Shown here in pieces: positions 40,851-52,302 of a stretch of DNA of 64,000 nucleotides. The notes under the pieces are model-generated. The model saw only the letters and a program-made list of their open reading frames with translations, did no database searches and had not been told where the DNA came from. The number at the start of each line of letters is the position of its first letter. Position 1 is the stretch's first letter. Position numbers and translations under genes: made by a program. Source of the DNA: Cyanobium sp. M30B3 (GTDB lineage Bacteria; Cyanobacteriota; Cyanobacteriia; PCC-6307; Cyanobiaceae); assembly GCA_018399015.1 (NCBI GenBank), contig CP073761.1:62001-126000 (forward strand). Reading direction: 5' to 3'.

Positions 40851-41636
40851 TTGGCGCTTCCCGAGCAACTGCTGCTCAGTGATCTGCTCCGGCGCCGCGT
40901 GCGCTGCGACCAGGGGCTGGAACGGGGCCAGGGGCTGGTGGTGTGGATGCATCCGCCGGTGCATCGGGTGCTGGGCTGGGTGAGTCGCCCCTCGCTGTTC
41001 GGCGATCGCCGCCTGGTCTGGCGTCTCAACCAGCTGCGCGGGCTTCTGGATCTGGAGGCGCTGGTGCAGGGGGATCCGGCGCAGACGGATCAGGACACCG
41101 TCGATCGCCTGCCCACCCTGATCGATGCCGCCCTGCTCGACCGGGACCAGCAGCCGCTGGCCACCGTGGTGGACGCGGCCCTGGAGCCGGCCACCGGGCG
41201 GATCCGCCACTACCTGGTGAGCCGCAGTGATCCGCGCCTGCCAGGCAGCAGCCGCTGGCGTCTCAGCCCCGAGCGGATCGTCGATCAGCAGCCGGGGCGG
41301 GTGTTCACGGCGCTGGCCGGGCTCGACGACCTGCCCCTGGCCCGGGCCAGTGTGCGCCAGGAGTTCCTGCGCCGCTCCCGCCACTGGCGGGACCAGGTGC
41401 AGCAGGTGGGCGAGCGGTTTGAATCCCGTCTCGAGGGCTGGCTGGAGGAGCCCCCCTGGGATGCGCCCCCGCCGCGCACGGGCGACTGGCCGTCGGAGCT
41501 GGCGGACGAGCAGCCCCCCCAGCCCCGGGAGGCGTGGTCAGGGCCCGAGCCCTGGGATGAGGACAGCTGGGCCGAGCCTGAGCCCAGGCCCGATCGGGAG
41601 CGGCGGCGGCAGCGCCAGGACGATCCCTGGGTCTGA
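40851..41636 (+). CDS. PRC-barrel-like conserved protein downstream of dnaN
   Basis: A 261-residue soluble protein starting at TTG 40851, five bases after the dnaN stop, so it is translationally linked. Two beta-barrel-like segments resemble PRC-barrels: [16 protein letters not shown] to [11 protein letters not shown], and [21 protein letters not shown] to [14 protein letters not shown]. The C-terminal 70 residues are Pro/Glu/Asp/Trp-rich and probably disordered ([25 protein letters not shown]). The family is conserved next to dnaN across picocyanobacteria, which suggests a role linked to replication or to the chromosome, but none has been shown to my knowledge. Confidence 0.75.
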   Translation: MALPEQLLLSDLLRRRVRCDQGLERGQGLVVWMHPPVHRVLGWVSRPSLFGDRRLVWRLNQLRGLLDLEALVQGDPAQTDQDTVDRLPTLIDAALLDRDQQPLATVVDAALEPATGRIRHYLVSRSDPRLPGSSRWRLSPERIVDQQPGRVFTALAGLDDLPLARASVRQEFLRRSRHWRDQVQQVGERFESRLEGWLEEPPWDAPPPRTGDWPSELADEQPPQPREAWSGPEPWDEDSWAEPEPRPDRERRRQRQDDPWV

Positions 41637-41674
41637 GGCGCTCAGCCACACTGGAGGGACCCGAAAGCCCGGCC

Positions 41675-44098
41675 GTGGTTGCAGCTCCCCACACCACCAG
41701 TCAGCCCAGCGCCCCTGGCTATGACGTGGCCGCGGCCCTGAAGAAGGAGAACCTCAGCCAGGCCGACTACGACGAGATCTGCCGCCGCCTCGGCCGTGCC
41801 CCCAACCGCGCCGAGCTGGGCATGTTCGGGGTGATGTGGTCGGAGCACTGCTGCTACCGCAACTCGCGGCCGCTGCTTGCGGGCTTCCCCACCAGCGGCC
41901 CGCGCATCCTGGTGGGCCCCGGCGAGAACGCCGGCGTGGTGGATCTGGGTGAGGGGCAGCGCCTGGCCTTCAAGATCGAGAGCCACAACCACCCCTCGGC
42001 GGTGGAGCCGTTCCAGGGGGCGGCCACGGGCGTGGGCGGCATCCTGCGCGACATCTTCACCATGGGCGCCCGGCCGATCGCCCTGCTCAATGCCCTGCGC
42101 TTTGGGCCGCTGGAGGACGAGCGCAACGTGGGCCTGATGGAGGGGGTGGTGGCCGGTATCGCCCACTACGGCAACTGCGTGGGCGTGCCCACCGTGGGCG
42201 GCGAGGTGGCCTTCGACCCCAGCTATTCCGGCAATCCGCTGGTGAACGCCATGGCCCTGGGGCTGATGGAAACCGAGCAGATCGTGTGCTCCGGCGCCGA
42301 GGGCGTGGGCTATCCGGTGGTGTACGTGGGCAGCACCACCGGCCGCGACGGCATGGGTGGCGCCAGCTTTGCCAGCGCCGAGCTCACCGAGGCTTCCCTG
42401 GATGATCGCCCCGCCGTGCAGGTGGGCGACCCCTTCCTGGAGAAGGGCCTGATCGAGGCCTGCCTGGAGGCCTTCCAGAGCGGCGATGTGGTGGCCGCCC
42501 AGGACATGGGCGCCGCCGGCCTCACCTGCAGCTGCTCGGAGATGGCCGCCAAGGGGGGCCTGGGCATCGAGCTCGATCTCGACAAGGTGCCCGCCCGCGA
42601 GGCCGGCATGACCGCCTACGAGTTCCTGCTCAGCGAATCCCAGGAGCGGATGCTGTTCGTGGTGAAGCCCGGCCGGGAAGAGGATCTGATGGCCCGCTTC
42701 AGCCGCTGGGGCCTGCAGGCGGCCGTGGTGGGCCGGGTGCTGGAGGAGAACGTGGTGCGCGTGCTGCAGAACGGCGCGGTGGCGGCCCAGGTGCCCGCCA
42801 GTGCCCTGGCCGACGACACCCCGATCAACCACCACACCTTGGTGAGCGAGCCGCCGGCCGAGATCCAGGCCCACTGGCGCTGGAGTGAAACCGAGCTGCC
42901 CGCCGCCAGCGTGGTGGGCATCACGCCGGCCGGTGGCCGCCTCACCGCCTGGAGCGAGGCCCTGCTGCAGCTGCTCGACGACCCCACCATCGCCTCCAAG
43001 CGCTGGGTGTACCGCCAGTACGACCACCAGGTGCAGGCCAACACGGTGGTGCCCCCCGGCGGCGCCGATGCGGCCGTGGTGCGGCTGCGGCCCCAGCAGG
43101 GGGAGGGTTCCCTGCGGGCCTCCAACCGCGGCGTGGCGGCGGTGGTCGACTGCCCCAACCGCTGGGTGGCCCTCGACCCCGAGCGCGGCGGCATGGCGGC
43201 GGTGGCCGAGGCCGCCCGCAACCTCAGCTGCGTGGGTGCCGAGCCCCTGGCGATCACCGACAACCTCAACTTCCCCTCCCCCGAAACCCCCACCGGCTAC
43301 TGGCAGCTGGCGATGGCCTGCCGCGGCCTCTCGGCCGCCTGCACGGCCCTCGACACGCCCGTCACCGGCGGCAACGTCTCGCTCTACAACGAGACCCGCC
43401 TGCCCGATGGCTCCATGCAACCGATCCACCCCACCCCGGTGGTGGGCATGGTGGGTCTGGTGCACGCTCTGGACCAGGTGCGCGGCCAGGCCTGGTGCGC
43501 GGCCGGCGATGCGATCTGGCTGCTCGGAGTGCCGCTGGAGGCAGGGGAGGCTCCCGCCGATCCCCGCCTGGGCCTGGCCGGCAGCAGCTACCTGGAGCGG
43601 CTGCATGGAGCCGTCACGGGGCGCCCGCCCACGATCGACCTGGCGCTGGAGCGCTCCGTTCAGGGCTTCCTGCGCCAGGCGATCGGCCAGGGTCTGGTGG
43701 CCTCCGCCCACGACCTCAGCGACGGCGGCCTGGCGGTGGCCGCGGCCGAGTGCTGCATCGCCGCTCTGGCGGCTGACGTGCCCCTGGGCGCTGAGCTGGA
43801 GCTGCCCGCCAGTGGCGCCCGCCTCGATCGCCTGCTGTTCGCTGAGGGCGGTGCCCGCATCCTGGTGAGCGTGCCGGCGGCCCAGGCCGGTGCCTGGCAG
43901 CAGGCCCTGGATCAGGCCGATGTCGCCGCTCCAGGCAGCGTGCCCGCCCAGCGGCTGGGGCAGGTGAGCGGCCAGGCCGTACTGCGCGTCCACCAGGCCG
44001 GCCAGGCCCTGCTGGAGCTGCCCGTGGCCCAGCTGCGTGACACCTACGAGCAGGCCATCCCCCGGCGCATGGGTGTGGATCTTCCCCCGACCGTGTGA
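41675..44098 (+). CDS. purL: phosphoribosylformylglycinamidine synthase subunit PurL
   Basis: The FGAR amidotransferase synthetase subunit, 807 residues (small form, needing PurS and PurQ, which are not in this window). Seen are [20 protein letters not shown] with the catalytic His, [37 protein letters not shown] and in the second half [10 protein letters not shown] and [17 protein letters not shown], i.e. two AIRS-type halves. GTG 41675 is the first suitable start. The stop lies 50 bases before purF, so the two successive purine-pathway genes are likely co-transcribed. Confidence 0.97.
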   Translation: MVAAPHTTSQPSAPGYDVAAALKKENLSQADYDEICRRLGRAPNRAELGMFGVMWSEHCCYRNSRPLLAGFPTSGPRILVGPGENAGVVDLGEGQRLAFKIESHNHPSAVEPFQGAATGVGGILRDIFTMGARPIALLNALRFGPLEDERNVGLMEGVVAGIAHYGNCVGVPTVGGEVAFDPSYSGNPLVNAMALGLMETEQIVCSGAEGVGYPVVYVGSTTGRDGMGGASFASAELTEASLDDRPAVQVGDPFLEKGLIEACLEAFQSGDVVAAQDMGAAGLTCSCSEMAAKGGLGIELDLDKVPAREAGMTAYEFLLSESQERMLFVVKPGREEDLMARFSRWGLQAAVVGRVLEENVVRVLQNGAVAAQVPASALADDTPINHHTLVSEPPAEIQAHWRWSETELPAASVVGITPAGGRLTAWSEALLQLLDDPTIASKRWVYRQYDHQVQANTVVPPGGADAAVVRLRPQQGEGSLRASNRGVAAVVDCPNRWVALDPERGGMAAVAEAARNLSCVGAEPLAITDNLNFPSPETPTGYWQLAMACRGLSAACTALDTPVTGGNVSLYNETRLPDGSMQPIHPTPVVGMVGLVHALDQVRGQAWCAAGDAIWLLGVPLEAGEAPADPRLGLAGSSYLERLHGAVTGRPPTIDLALERSVQGFLRQAIGQGLVASAHDLSDGGLAVAAAECCIAALAADVPLGAELELPASGARLDRLLFAEGGARILVSVPAAQAGAWQQALDQADVAAPGSVPAQRLGQVSGQAVLRVHQAGQALLELPVAQLRDTYEQAIPRRMGVDLPPTV

Positions 44099-44148
44099 TC
44101 GGGGGCTGATGCACAATGTTGACGTCACTGAAAACCTGAATCGGGCCT

Positions 44149-45651
<1,503 letters not shown>

Positions 45652-45682
45652 CCAGCCCGCCCGCACCTGAAGCTCCCCAGCC

Positions 45683-48196
45683 TCAGGTCCCGGTGCCCAG
45701 ATCCAGGGGCACGAGCGTCTGCACCTCCTGATGGCTGGCCAGATCCAGCTGCAGCCCGGTGCCGGTGCTGTCCTGCAGCTCCAGGTTTGCAGGCTGGAGC
45801 CGCAGGCTGCGGTTGCTGCCCAGGGTCACGGCCACCAGGGCGGCGCTGGCGGAGCTCAGGGCTGCCAGCGCGTCGTCGCGCTGGTTGAAGCGCAGGCCGA
45901 TCTGGCCCATGTCCCCGCGCTGACAGGGGCGCAGATCGGCCACGGCCAGTCGCTTGATCTGGCCCCGGCGGCTGGCCAGCAGCACCGCCCCGTCGGCGCC
46001 CACACTGCAGGCGCCCACCACCGCCTCGCCTGGCAGCAGCCGAAGCAGCATGGCGCCCTGGGCCGTCCGGCCCATCAGGGGCAGGTTGCTGCCGTTCACC
46101 GCCAGCCGCAGCACCCGGCCCGCGCTGCTGGCGGCCACCAGCTCCTCACCCTCCCGGCAGAGCACCACCTGCCGCAGGGCCACGCCCTCCTTGAGTTTGA
46201 GCACGGTGGCGGCCCTGCCGGAGAGCTCCTGAACATCGTCCAGCGGCAACCGCTTGAAGCGGCCATCGCTGCTCAGCAGCCCCAGGCTGGGGGTGCCAGC
46301 GTTCTGCTCGGGGGAGAGGGGTGGCAGGGCCAGCACCTGCACCACCGAGCTGCCGTCCAGGCTGTCCGGCAGGAACCGCTCCAGATTGCCCGGTTGCTGG
46401 CCGGCGAATTCCCAGCGCAGCAGGGCCACCCGGCCATCGGCCGTGAAGGCGAGCACCTGGGGTTGTTGCTGTACGGGCAGGATCAGCCGCGCCGGGGCGG
46501 GATGGTCGCCCGGCTCGACCGGTTGATCCAGGTGCAGACGGCCCAGCAGCTGGGGGCTGAGCACCTTCACGGCGCCATCGGCCTGGATCAGCAGGCGGCT
46601 GTCCGGCGCCAGGGCCGCCAGGGCCTGCTGGCGCTGCAGCTCGGTGTTGGGCCGCTGGGCCGCCGTGCGCTGGGCCACCAGTTCGTCGCCGCCCTCCACC
46701 AGCCGGGTGCGTCGGGGGGTGGCGAAGCGCTTCTTGAGGGTCTTCAGCTCGGCCACCATGGCGTCCAGCAGCACGCTGCGCTGATCGAGCAGATGGCGCA
46801 GACGGGCCCGCTCCTGGCCCAGATCCTCCGCCTCCTGGCGCAGGCTGTCCTGCTCCAGGCCGGTGAGGCGGCGCAGCGGCATCGCCAGCACGGCATCCGC
46901 CTGGCGCTCGCTCAGATCCAGATGCACCTGCAGGCTGGCGCGGGCACTGGCGGCATCGCGGGCCTGCTGGATCATCTCGATCACCCGGCGCAGGTCGGCC
47001 AGGGCCTTGAGCAGACCCTCCACCACCTCCAGGCGGTCTTCGGCCTTCTTGAGCGCGTGGCGGGTGCGCCGGAGCAGGGTGTGTTCGCGGTAGTCGAGGA
47101 ATTCCTGCAGCAGCTGGCGCAGGCTGAGCTGGCGGGGCTGGCCATTCACCAGGGCCAGCAGGATGGCGCCGAAGTTGCTCTGCAGGGCCGTGCGGCGCTG
47201 CAGGTCGGCCAGCACCTTCTGGGGATCGGCATCCCGGCGCAGCTCCACCACCACCCGCATTCCCTCGCGATCGGATTCGTCGCGGATATCGGCGATGCCA
47301 CCGATCTTGCCGTCGTTCACCAGTTCGGCCAGTTTCTCGATCCAGCCGGCCTTGCTCAGCTGGTAGGGCAGTTCGGTGATCACCACCGCCCCGCGGCGGT
47401 GCCGGCCCTTGCCCGGTTGCACCTCCTCGATGTGGGCCACGCCCCGCATCGGAATGCTGCCGCGGCCAATGAGATAGGTGTCGCGCACGCCGCTGCCCAC
47501 CAGCACCTCGCCGCCGGTGGGGAAATCGGGTCCCGGCACCAGTTCCAGCAGCTTTGCGTCGGCCAGGTCGGGCCTGCGGATCAGGGCGATCAGGGCATCG
47601 ACGATCTCGCCGAGGTTGTGGGGCGGAATGCTGGTGGCCATGCCCACGGCAATGCCGCTGCAGCCGTTGAGCAGCAGGAAGGGCAGCTGGGCTGGCAGCA
47701 CCGTGGGCTCCTGCTGGGAGCCGTCGAAGTTGGGGGCAAAATCAACGGTGTCGTCGCCGATCTCCTCGAGCAGCGCCGTGTTGGCGATCGGCGCCAGACG
47801 CGTTTCCGTGTAGCGCATGGCTGCCGGCGGGTCGTCGTCCACCGAGCCGAAGTTGCCGTGGCCATCCAGCAGGGGATGGCGGCTGGCGAAGGTCTGCACC
47901 AGCCGCACCAGGGCGTCGTAGACCGCCTGATCGCCATGGGGGTGGTACTTGCCGAGCACGTCGCCCACCACGCGGGCGCACTTGCGGTAGGGCCGATCCG
48001 GGGTGAGCCCCAGCTCGTGCATGGCGAAGAGAATCCGCCGCTGCACCGGCTTGAGGCCGTCGCGCGCATCCGGCAGCGCCCGTCCCACGATCACGCTCAT
48101 CGCGTACTCGAGGTAGGAGCGCTGCATCTCCTGATGCAGGGCGATCGGCTGAACCCTCAGGTCGTCGGGTTGGTCTTGTCGTCGCTCCTCGGCCAT
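45683..48196 (-). CDS. type II topoisomerase subunit A (GyrA/ParC-like)
   Basis: An 837-residue DNA gyrase/topoisomerase IV A subunit. The breakage-rejoining domain contains the active-site Tyr129 ([14 protein letters not shown]) and the QRDR region with [15 protein letters not shown]. At the E. coli GyrA Ser83 position this protein has Gln90; the Asp87 equivalent is Asp94. The C-terminal beta-pinwheel is present but the canonical GyrA box (QRRGGKG) is not visible; a degenerate QRGDMGQIG occurs near the end. Picocyanobacteria typically encode two A-subunits, and the one beside purF is the second, ParC-like form. I therefore leave the symbol open. It converges with purF and lies upstream of the TPR gene on the same strand. 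Confidence 0.88.
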   Translation of the reverse strand: MAEERRQDQPDDLRVQPIALHQEMQRSYLEYAMSVIVGRALPDARDGLKPVQRRILFAMHELGLTPDRPYRKCARVVGDVLGKYHPHGDQAVYDALVRLVQTFASRHPLLDGHGNFGSVDDDPPAAMRYTETRLAPIANTALLEEIGDDTVDFAPNFDGSQQEPTVLPAQLPFLLLNGCSGIAVGMATSIPPHNLGEIVDALIALIRRPDLADAKLLELVPGPDFPTGGEVLVGSGVRDTYLIGRGSIPMRGVAHIEEVQPGKGRHRRGAVVITELPYQLSKAGWIEKLAELVNDGKIGGIADIRDESDREGMRVVVELRRDADPQKVLADLQRRTALQSNFGAILLALVNGQPRQLSLRQLLQEFLDYREHTLLRRTRHALKKAEDRLEVVEGLLKALADLRRVIEMIQQARDAASARASLQVHLDLSERQADAVLAMPLRRLTGLEQDSLRQEAEDLGQERARLRHLLDQRSVLLDAMVAELKTLKKRFATPRRTRLVEGGDELVAQRTAAQRPNTELQRQQALAALAPDSRLLIQADGAVKVLSPQLLGRLHLDQPVEPGDHPAPARLILPVQQQPQVLAFTADGRVALLRWEFAGQQPGNLERFLPDSLDGSSVVQVLALPPLSPEQNAGTPSLGLLSSDGRFKRLPLDDVQELSGRAATVLKLKEGVALRQVVLCREGEELVAASSAGRVLRLAVNGSNLPLMGRTAQGAMLLRLLPGEAVVGACSVGADGAVLLASRRGQIKRLAVADLRPCQRGDMGQIGLRFNQRDDALAALSSASAALVAVTLGSNRSLRLQPANLELQDSTGTGLQLDLASHQEVQTLVPLDLGTGT

Positions 48197-48247
48197 CCGG
48201 TGCTGGGATCTGAGGGCGCAATCTGGCGCTCAGCCTACCGATGCCCC

Positions 48248-49144
48248 TCAGTCCTGCTCCTGGCTGCCGTTGCCCTCCGGGTTGGCGTTGGCCAGGGCCC
48301 TGTCCACATCGGCCTTGAGCTCCGGTTGCAGCAGCAGCAGTTGGGTGGTCTGACGCAGCCTGGGACCCCAGAGCTGCTCCTTCTGGTAGCTGTCGAGCGC
48401 ATAGTCCGGCTCGCTGTCGAGCGCCTGACTGGCCAGTTTGAGGGCCTCCTCGCGGGCGGCATCGCCGCGCTGGAACAGGGCTGCGGCCAGGGCCAGATTG
48501 GGCTCCGCGGCATCCGGTTTGATCACCAGCACGCGCCGCCAGCGCTCGATGGCCCGGTCCACCTCTCCCTGCTCGTACAGCACCAGAGCCTGGTTGTTGA
48601 TGGCCTCCCAGAAGTCCTTGCGCAGACGGCTGGCCCGCTCGAATGCGGCCAGGGCCTGACGGGGTTGGTTGAGCAGGATGTGGGCATTGCCCAGGTCGAA
48701 GTAGGCGCTGGCGTTGCGCGGGTCCCGCTTGAGGCCCTGGTTGAGCAGGTCGATCGCCTCAGCGGCGCGGTTGTCCCGCAGGGCCAGGGAGGCCTCGGCA
48801 AACCAGATGCCGGCATTGGACGGCTCGAGTTGCTTGGCCCGGGCCAGGGACACGGAGGCCTCCTTCAGCTGCCGGCTGCGCAGCTGGGCCTCTGCCAGCA
48901 GCAGCCAACCGCGGGGATCGGCCGGCAGCAGCTGCACGGTGAGGGCGGCCAGGCGCGCCGCATCCCGGGCCTGGCCCAGTTGCAGCAACCGGGCAGCGGC
49001 CTGGGCAATCCCCAGGCCGGCGCCCTCCAGTTCCTGCCGCTGGGGCACGTAGGCGTACGGAACCAGGGCCTGGGCCGGGGCCATGGTGGTGAGGCTCGTG
49101 CCCAGGGCCAGCAGCGGGAGGGCACGCAGCCAGCGCGGTGCCAT
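48248..49144 (-). CDS. exported TPR-repeat protein
   Basis: A 298-residue protein with a signal-type N-terminus (MAPRWLRALPLLALGTSL, cleavage likely after ALA near residue 27). Five to six tetratricopeptide repeats follow; recognisable units are GWLLLAEAQLRSRQLKEA, GIWFAEASLALRDNRAAEAI, ASAYFDLGNAHILLNQPRQAL and WEAINNQALVLYEQGEVDRAI. TPR arrays mediate protein-protein contacts; the partner is unknown. The gene is conserved in this position beside gyrA-like and queG in Synechococcus. It is followed by 51 bases before the gyrase-like gene on the same strand. Confidence 0.82.
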   Translation of the reverse strand: MAPRWLRALPLLALGTSLTTMAPAQALVPYAYVPQRQELEGAGLGIAQAAARLLQLGQARDAARLAALTVQLLPADPRGWLLLAEAQLRSRQLKEASVSLARAKQLEPSNAGIWFAEASLALRDNRAAEAIDLLNQGLKRDPRNASAYFDLGNAHILLNQPRQALAAFERASRLRKDFWEAINNQALVLYEQGEVDRAIERWRRVLVIKPDAAEPNLALAAALFQRGDAAREEALKLASQALDSEPDYALDSYQKEQLWGPRLRQTTQLLLLQPELKADVDRALANANPEGNGSQEQD

Positions 49145-49163
49145 GGCAATCCAATCGGTGCCC

Positions 49164-50129
49164 TCAGCCTAGGGATCCTTCCCCACCTCCCCTGCTCTGC
49201 AGTGCGGCGCGGATGTTGCGCCGCCACATCCACGGCTTGATGCGCCGCAGGGCCGAGGCCCGGAGTTTCCGGTCCCAGTCGGCCTCGCTCCAGGAGAGGG
49301 CTTCCTCCGCCTGCAGATCCAACCACCAGGGGCGCGGTTGCACGGCCGGATCGTCGCTGGCGGGGAGGGGTTGGGCGTTCCAGGGACAGGCTTCCTGGCA
49401 GAGGTCGCAGCCGGCCACCCAGCCGCGCAGTTCAGCGGCGATCGCTTCCGGCAGCTGTCCATCCCGGTTTTCGATGGTGTGAAAGGCGATGCAGCGGTTG
49501 CTGTCCACCACGAAGGGTTCCACAATCGCCCCGGTGGGGCAGGCCGGGATGCAGCGGCTGCAGCGGCCGCAGAGGGGTTCGGCCGGGGAATCGGCAGGCA
49601 GCTCAAGGGTCGTGAGCAGATGCCCCAGCACCAGCCAGGACCCCCGTTCCCGATGGATCAGGTTGCCGTGCTTGCCGATCCAGCCCAGGCCGGCCTCCTC
49701 CGCCCAGGCCTTGTCCAGCAGGGGTGCGCTGTCCACACAGGCCCGCCAGCCCACCCCGCTCGCCCTGGTCTCCAGCCAGCGCCCCAGCTGGCGCAGGCGC
49801 TGATCGATCACGCGGTGATAGTCCCGTCCCCAGCCGTAGCGGGCCACCCGCAGGCTGCCCGCTGATGGCTCGTCTGCCACGTGGTAGCTGAGGCCCACGG
49901 CCAGCAGGCTGCGCACCCCTGGCAGCAGTCGCTCCACCGCTGCGCGCCGGGGATCGGCCATCCAGCCCATCCCGGCCTGGTAGCCAGCCGCGAGCCAGCG
50001 CTGCAGCGCTGCGTTGCGCAGGGCCAGCCGCGCACTGCCCGGCACGGCGGCCACCCCCACCGGATCAAAGCCCAGCTGGCGTGCCCGCTGTTTCAGCTCC
50101 ACCGCCAGTTCCCGGGTCCCAACGGCCAT
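49164..50129 (-). CDS. queG: epoxyqueuosine reductase
   Basis: The last enzyme of queuosine synthesis in tRNA, a cobalamin- and [4Fe-4S]-dependent reductase, 321 residues. RWLAAGYQAGMGWMADP (DUF1730 domain) and YGWGRDYHRVIDQRLRQL precede the cluster motifs CGRCSRCIPACPTGAI and CDLCQEACPWN. The C-terminus has WRRNIRAAL as in the family. ATG 50129 is preferred; GTG 50132 and TTG 50150 are in frame, and a GGAGG site (around 50145) lies at intermediate distance, so the exact start is open. It is divergent from the HpsJ-type gene (start 50173) by 43 bases. Confidence 0.93.
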   Translation of the reverse strand: MAVGTRELAVELKQRARQLGFDPVGVAAVPGSARLALRNAALQRWLAAGYQAGMGWMADPRRAAVERLLPGVRSLLAVGLSYHVADEPSAGSLRVARYGWGRDYHRVIDQRLRQLGRWLETRASGVGWRACVDSAPLLDKAWAEEAGLGWIGKHGNLIHRERGSWLVLGHLLTTLELPADSPAEPLCGRCSRCIPACPTGAIVEPFVVDSNRCIAFHTIENRDGQLPEAIAAELRGWVAGCDLCQEACPWNAQPLPASDDPAVQPRPWWLDLQAEEALSWSEADWDRKLRASALRRIKPWMWRRNIRAALQSRGGGEGSLG

Positions 50130-50172
50130 CACCCGTACAGTTGCCTCCAACCTTCAGTGTGCAGACGACGCC

Positions 50173-50841
50173 GTGACGCAGACCTCAACCGGCCGGATTC
50201 CCAATCTGCTGCGTTGGCTGGGCCTCACCCTGGTGGTGCTGATGGGTCTCCAGCTCGCGGCCCTGCTGTTCAGCTGGAACTGGGAGCTGGAGCCCTTCCG
50301 CCAGCTCTTCCTCGATCGCCTGGTGGGCGAGGCGCCGATGGCGCTGGTGGGCCTGTTGCTGATGCTCATCGCCCAGCGGCTGGAGGGCCCCCAGGGGCGC
50401 ACCCCCCTGCAGTGGCTGGCCGGTGTGCTGGCCATCCTGCTGGCGATCGCCATGGCCGTGGCCGTGCCGCTCTCCATCCAGGCCGAGGGGGCCCTGCTGA
50501 ACCAGGCCCAGCAGCAGGATGCGGCGATTGCCCAGCAGGCCACCCAGCTCGATCTGCAGCGTCAGCAGGTGGAGAACCCCGCCTTTGTCGACCAGCTGAT
50601 CGCCGAGGCCGAGAGGGAGGGACGCATCCCGGCCTCCGCCTCCAAGGCGGAGAAGCAGCAGAAGGCCAAGGAGTTCATCGACGCCCAGATCCGTCCCCAG
50701 CTGGAACAGGCTGAGAAGCAACTGGCCCAGGCCCTGCTGGGCCGCGACCTGGCGGTGCAGCAGCGCCGCTTCGGTGGCACCGGCCGGGCCATCGTGCTCA
50801 CCGTGGCCTTTGCCCTGGTGGCGCTGGTGGCCCTGGTCTGA
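50173..50841 (+). CDS. HpsJ-family membrane protein
   Basis: A 222-residue protein. Three hydrophobic segments (GLTLVVLMGLQLAALLFSW, APMALVGLLLMLIAQRL, WLAGVLAILLAIAMAVAVPL) are followed by a long Gln/Glu-rich coiled coil (NQAQQQDAAIAQQATQLDLQ and on, to about 200) and a final membrane helix (AIVLTVAFALVALVALV). The pattern FRQLFLDRLVGEAPMALVGL is that of cyanobacterial HpsJ-type proteins. The first of the hps locus in filamentous species acts in polysaccharide secretion and gliding; in a unicellular, piliated species the role is unknown. GTG 50173 is chosen because the hydrophobic part starts shortly after; the open frame extends into queG. Confidence 0.7.
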   Translation: MTQTSTGRIPNLLRWLGLTLVVLMGLQLAALLFSWNWELEPFRQLFLDRLVGEAPMALVGLLLMLIAQRLEGPQGRTPLQWLAGVLAILLAIAMAVAVPLSIQAEGALLNQAQQQDAAIAQQATQLDLQRQQVENPAFVDQLIAEAEREGRIPASASKAEKQQKAKEFIDAQIRPQLEQAEKQLAQALLGRDLAVQQRRFGGTGRAIVLTVAFALVALVALV

Positions 50842-50925
50842 GCTCTACCCCAGGCCTGCCACCCCCGCTCCCGCGCCTGGCTAAGTTGACCCTGGTAGCT
50901 GTCGGCCGGATTTCCGGGTTTTGCC

Positions 50926-51654
50926 TTGGTTCAATCCAGTCCCAGACCTGATCAACCCCTGGGCGAGAGGCTCCAGCAGGACCTCAAGAACGACCTGATC
51001 GCCGGTCTGCTGGTGGTGATTCCGCTGGCGACCACGATCTGGCTGGCCACCACGGTGAGCCGGTTCGTGCTGGCCTTTCTCACCTCGATCCCCAAGCAGT
51101 TCAATCCCTTCAACACGCTCAATCCGCTGTTGCAGGAACTGATCAACCTTGGGGTGGGCCTGTTGGTGCCCCTGCTGGGCATCCTGCTGATCGGCCTGAT
51201 GGCCCGCAACATCGTGGGCCGCTGGCTGCTGGAATTCGGCGAGGGAACCCTGCTGCGCATCCCCCTGGCCGGCTCGGTCTACAAGACCCTCAAGCAGCTG
51301 CTGGAAACCTTCCTGCAGGGCAAGTCGAGCCGGTTCCGCCGGGTGGTTCTCGTGGAGTACCCCCGGGAGGGGCTCTATGCCCTGGGCTTCGTCACCGGCG
51401 TGCTTGGAACGGCCCTGCAGGCGGGCTTCAGCGAACCGATGCTCAGTGTGTTCATTCCCACGGCACCCAATCCCACCACCGGCTGGTACACCGTCGTGCC
51501 GGAGGGGGCTGTCAAAGACCTCGACCTCTCGGTGGAGGACGCCTTCCGCACGATCATCTCGGCTGGGATCGTCAGTCCCGACGAGCGCGAAACCCCCTCA
51601 AACCGCAGCTTCTCCAGCTTGCTGGCCCAGCTGCGTGCCCCCCAGATGTCCTGA
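50926..51654 (+). CDS. DUF502 family membrane protein
   Basis: A 242-residue protein with two N-terminal membrane helices (LIAGLLVVIPLATTIWLATTV and LGVGLLVPLLGILLIGLMA) and a soluble C-terminal part with the family pattern RIPLAGSVYKTLKQLLETF, VLVEYPREGLYALGFVTG, FIPTAPNPTTGWYTVVP. DUF502 (COG2928) proteins are widespread in bacteria and chloroplasts; in plants they are the LIKE COV proteins. Function in bacteria is unknown. The start is TTG 50926. The stop is immediately followed by nusB ATG, giving a tight DUF502-nusB-ftsY unit. Confidence 0.88.
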   Translation: MVQSSPRPDQPLGERLQQDLKNDLIAGLLVVIPLATTIWLATTVSRFVLAFLTSIPKQFNPFNTLNPLLQELINLGVGLLVPLLGILLIGLMARNIVGRWLLEFGEGTLLRIPLAGSVYKTLKQLLETFLQGKSSRFRRVVLVEYPREGLYALGFVTGVLGTALQAGFSEPMLSVFIPTAPNPTTGWYTVVPEGAVKDLDLSVEDAFRTIISAGIVSPDERETPSNRSFSSLLAQLRAPQMS

Positions 51655-52302
51655 ATGCAGAGCCGAAGCCTCTCCCGTGAACTGGCCCTGCTGATGCTCG
51701 GCCAGACCAGTGATCGCGACGCTGGATCCAGCCAGCCCGGCAGCCCGGAGTCCCCGTCCCTGGAACGACTGCTGCAGCAGGCCCAGGCCAGCCTCAGCCA
51801 GCACGTGCGCGAGGCCCTCGATCGCTCCGCCGCCGACCTGCAGACCGCCCAGCAGGAGCTGCTGGACAGTGAGCTTCAGGATCAGGGCAGCGATCGCCTG
51901 CCCCGGGTGCGTGAACACCTCCAGGCTGGCCTCACCGCAGCCGAGCAGGCTCTCAACCGGCTGTCCGCCAGCCTGGAACTCCCCCGCCTGCTGTTGCTTG
52001 CCGACCAGGAGGAGGTGCGCCGCGGGGCGATTGAGCGGGCCAGCGCCGTGCTCAGCCAGCGGCCGGCCATCGACCAGCGTCTCGACGGGGTGATGGAGGG
52101 CTGGCGGCTGGGTCGCCTGCCGCGGATCGATCGCGACATCCTGCGGCTCGCGGCCGTGGACCTCAGCCACTTCGCCACTCCCGCCGCCGTGGCCTGCAAT
52201 GAGGCGGTGGAACTGGCCAACCGCTACAGCGATGAACAGGGACGCCGCATGATCAACGGCGTGCTGCGGCGACTCACCACCGCCGAGGGGTCCCGGGCCT
52301 GA
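51655..52302 (+). CDS. nusB: transcription antitermination factor NusB
   Basis: A 215-residue NusB. MQSRSLSRELALLMLGQ matches the N-terminal helix; a charged linker insertion (about 20-110) makes it longer than E. coli NusB (139 aa), as in other cyanobacteria. The conserved C-terminal half shows LPRIDRDILRLAAVDL, TPAAVACNEAVELANRY and INGVLRRL. With NusE (S10) it binds boxA RNA during rRNA transcription. The ATG directly follows the DUF502 stop; its own stop overlaps the ftsY start by one base (TGATG). Confidence 0.93.
   Translation: MQSRSLSRELALLMLGQTSDRDAGSSQPGSPESPSLERLLQQAQASLSQHVREALDRSAADLQTAQQELLDSELQDQGSDRLPRVREHLQAGLTAAEQALNRLSASLELPRLLLLADQEEVRRGAIERASAVLSQRPAIDQRLDGVMEGWRLGRLPRIDRDILRLAAVDLSHFATPAAVACNEAVELANRYSDEQGRRMINGVLRRLTTAEGSRA

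Noticed and set aside
41642-44128. Long minus-strand open frame opposite purL
   Set aside because: Pure antisense shadow of a GC-rich gene; PurL motifs on the plus strand are unambiguous.
45731-49240. Very long open frame on the plus strand opposite the gyrase-like and TPR genes
   Set aside because: Composition (Gln, His, Gly, Ala, Leu) is that of an antisense shadow; the gyrase-like reading has catalytic motifs.
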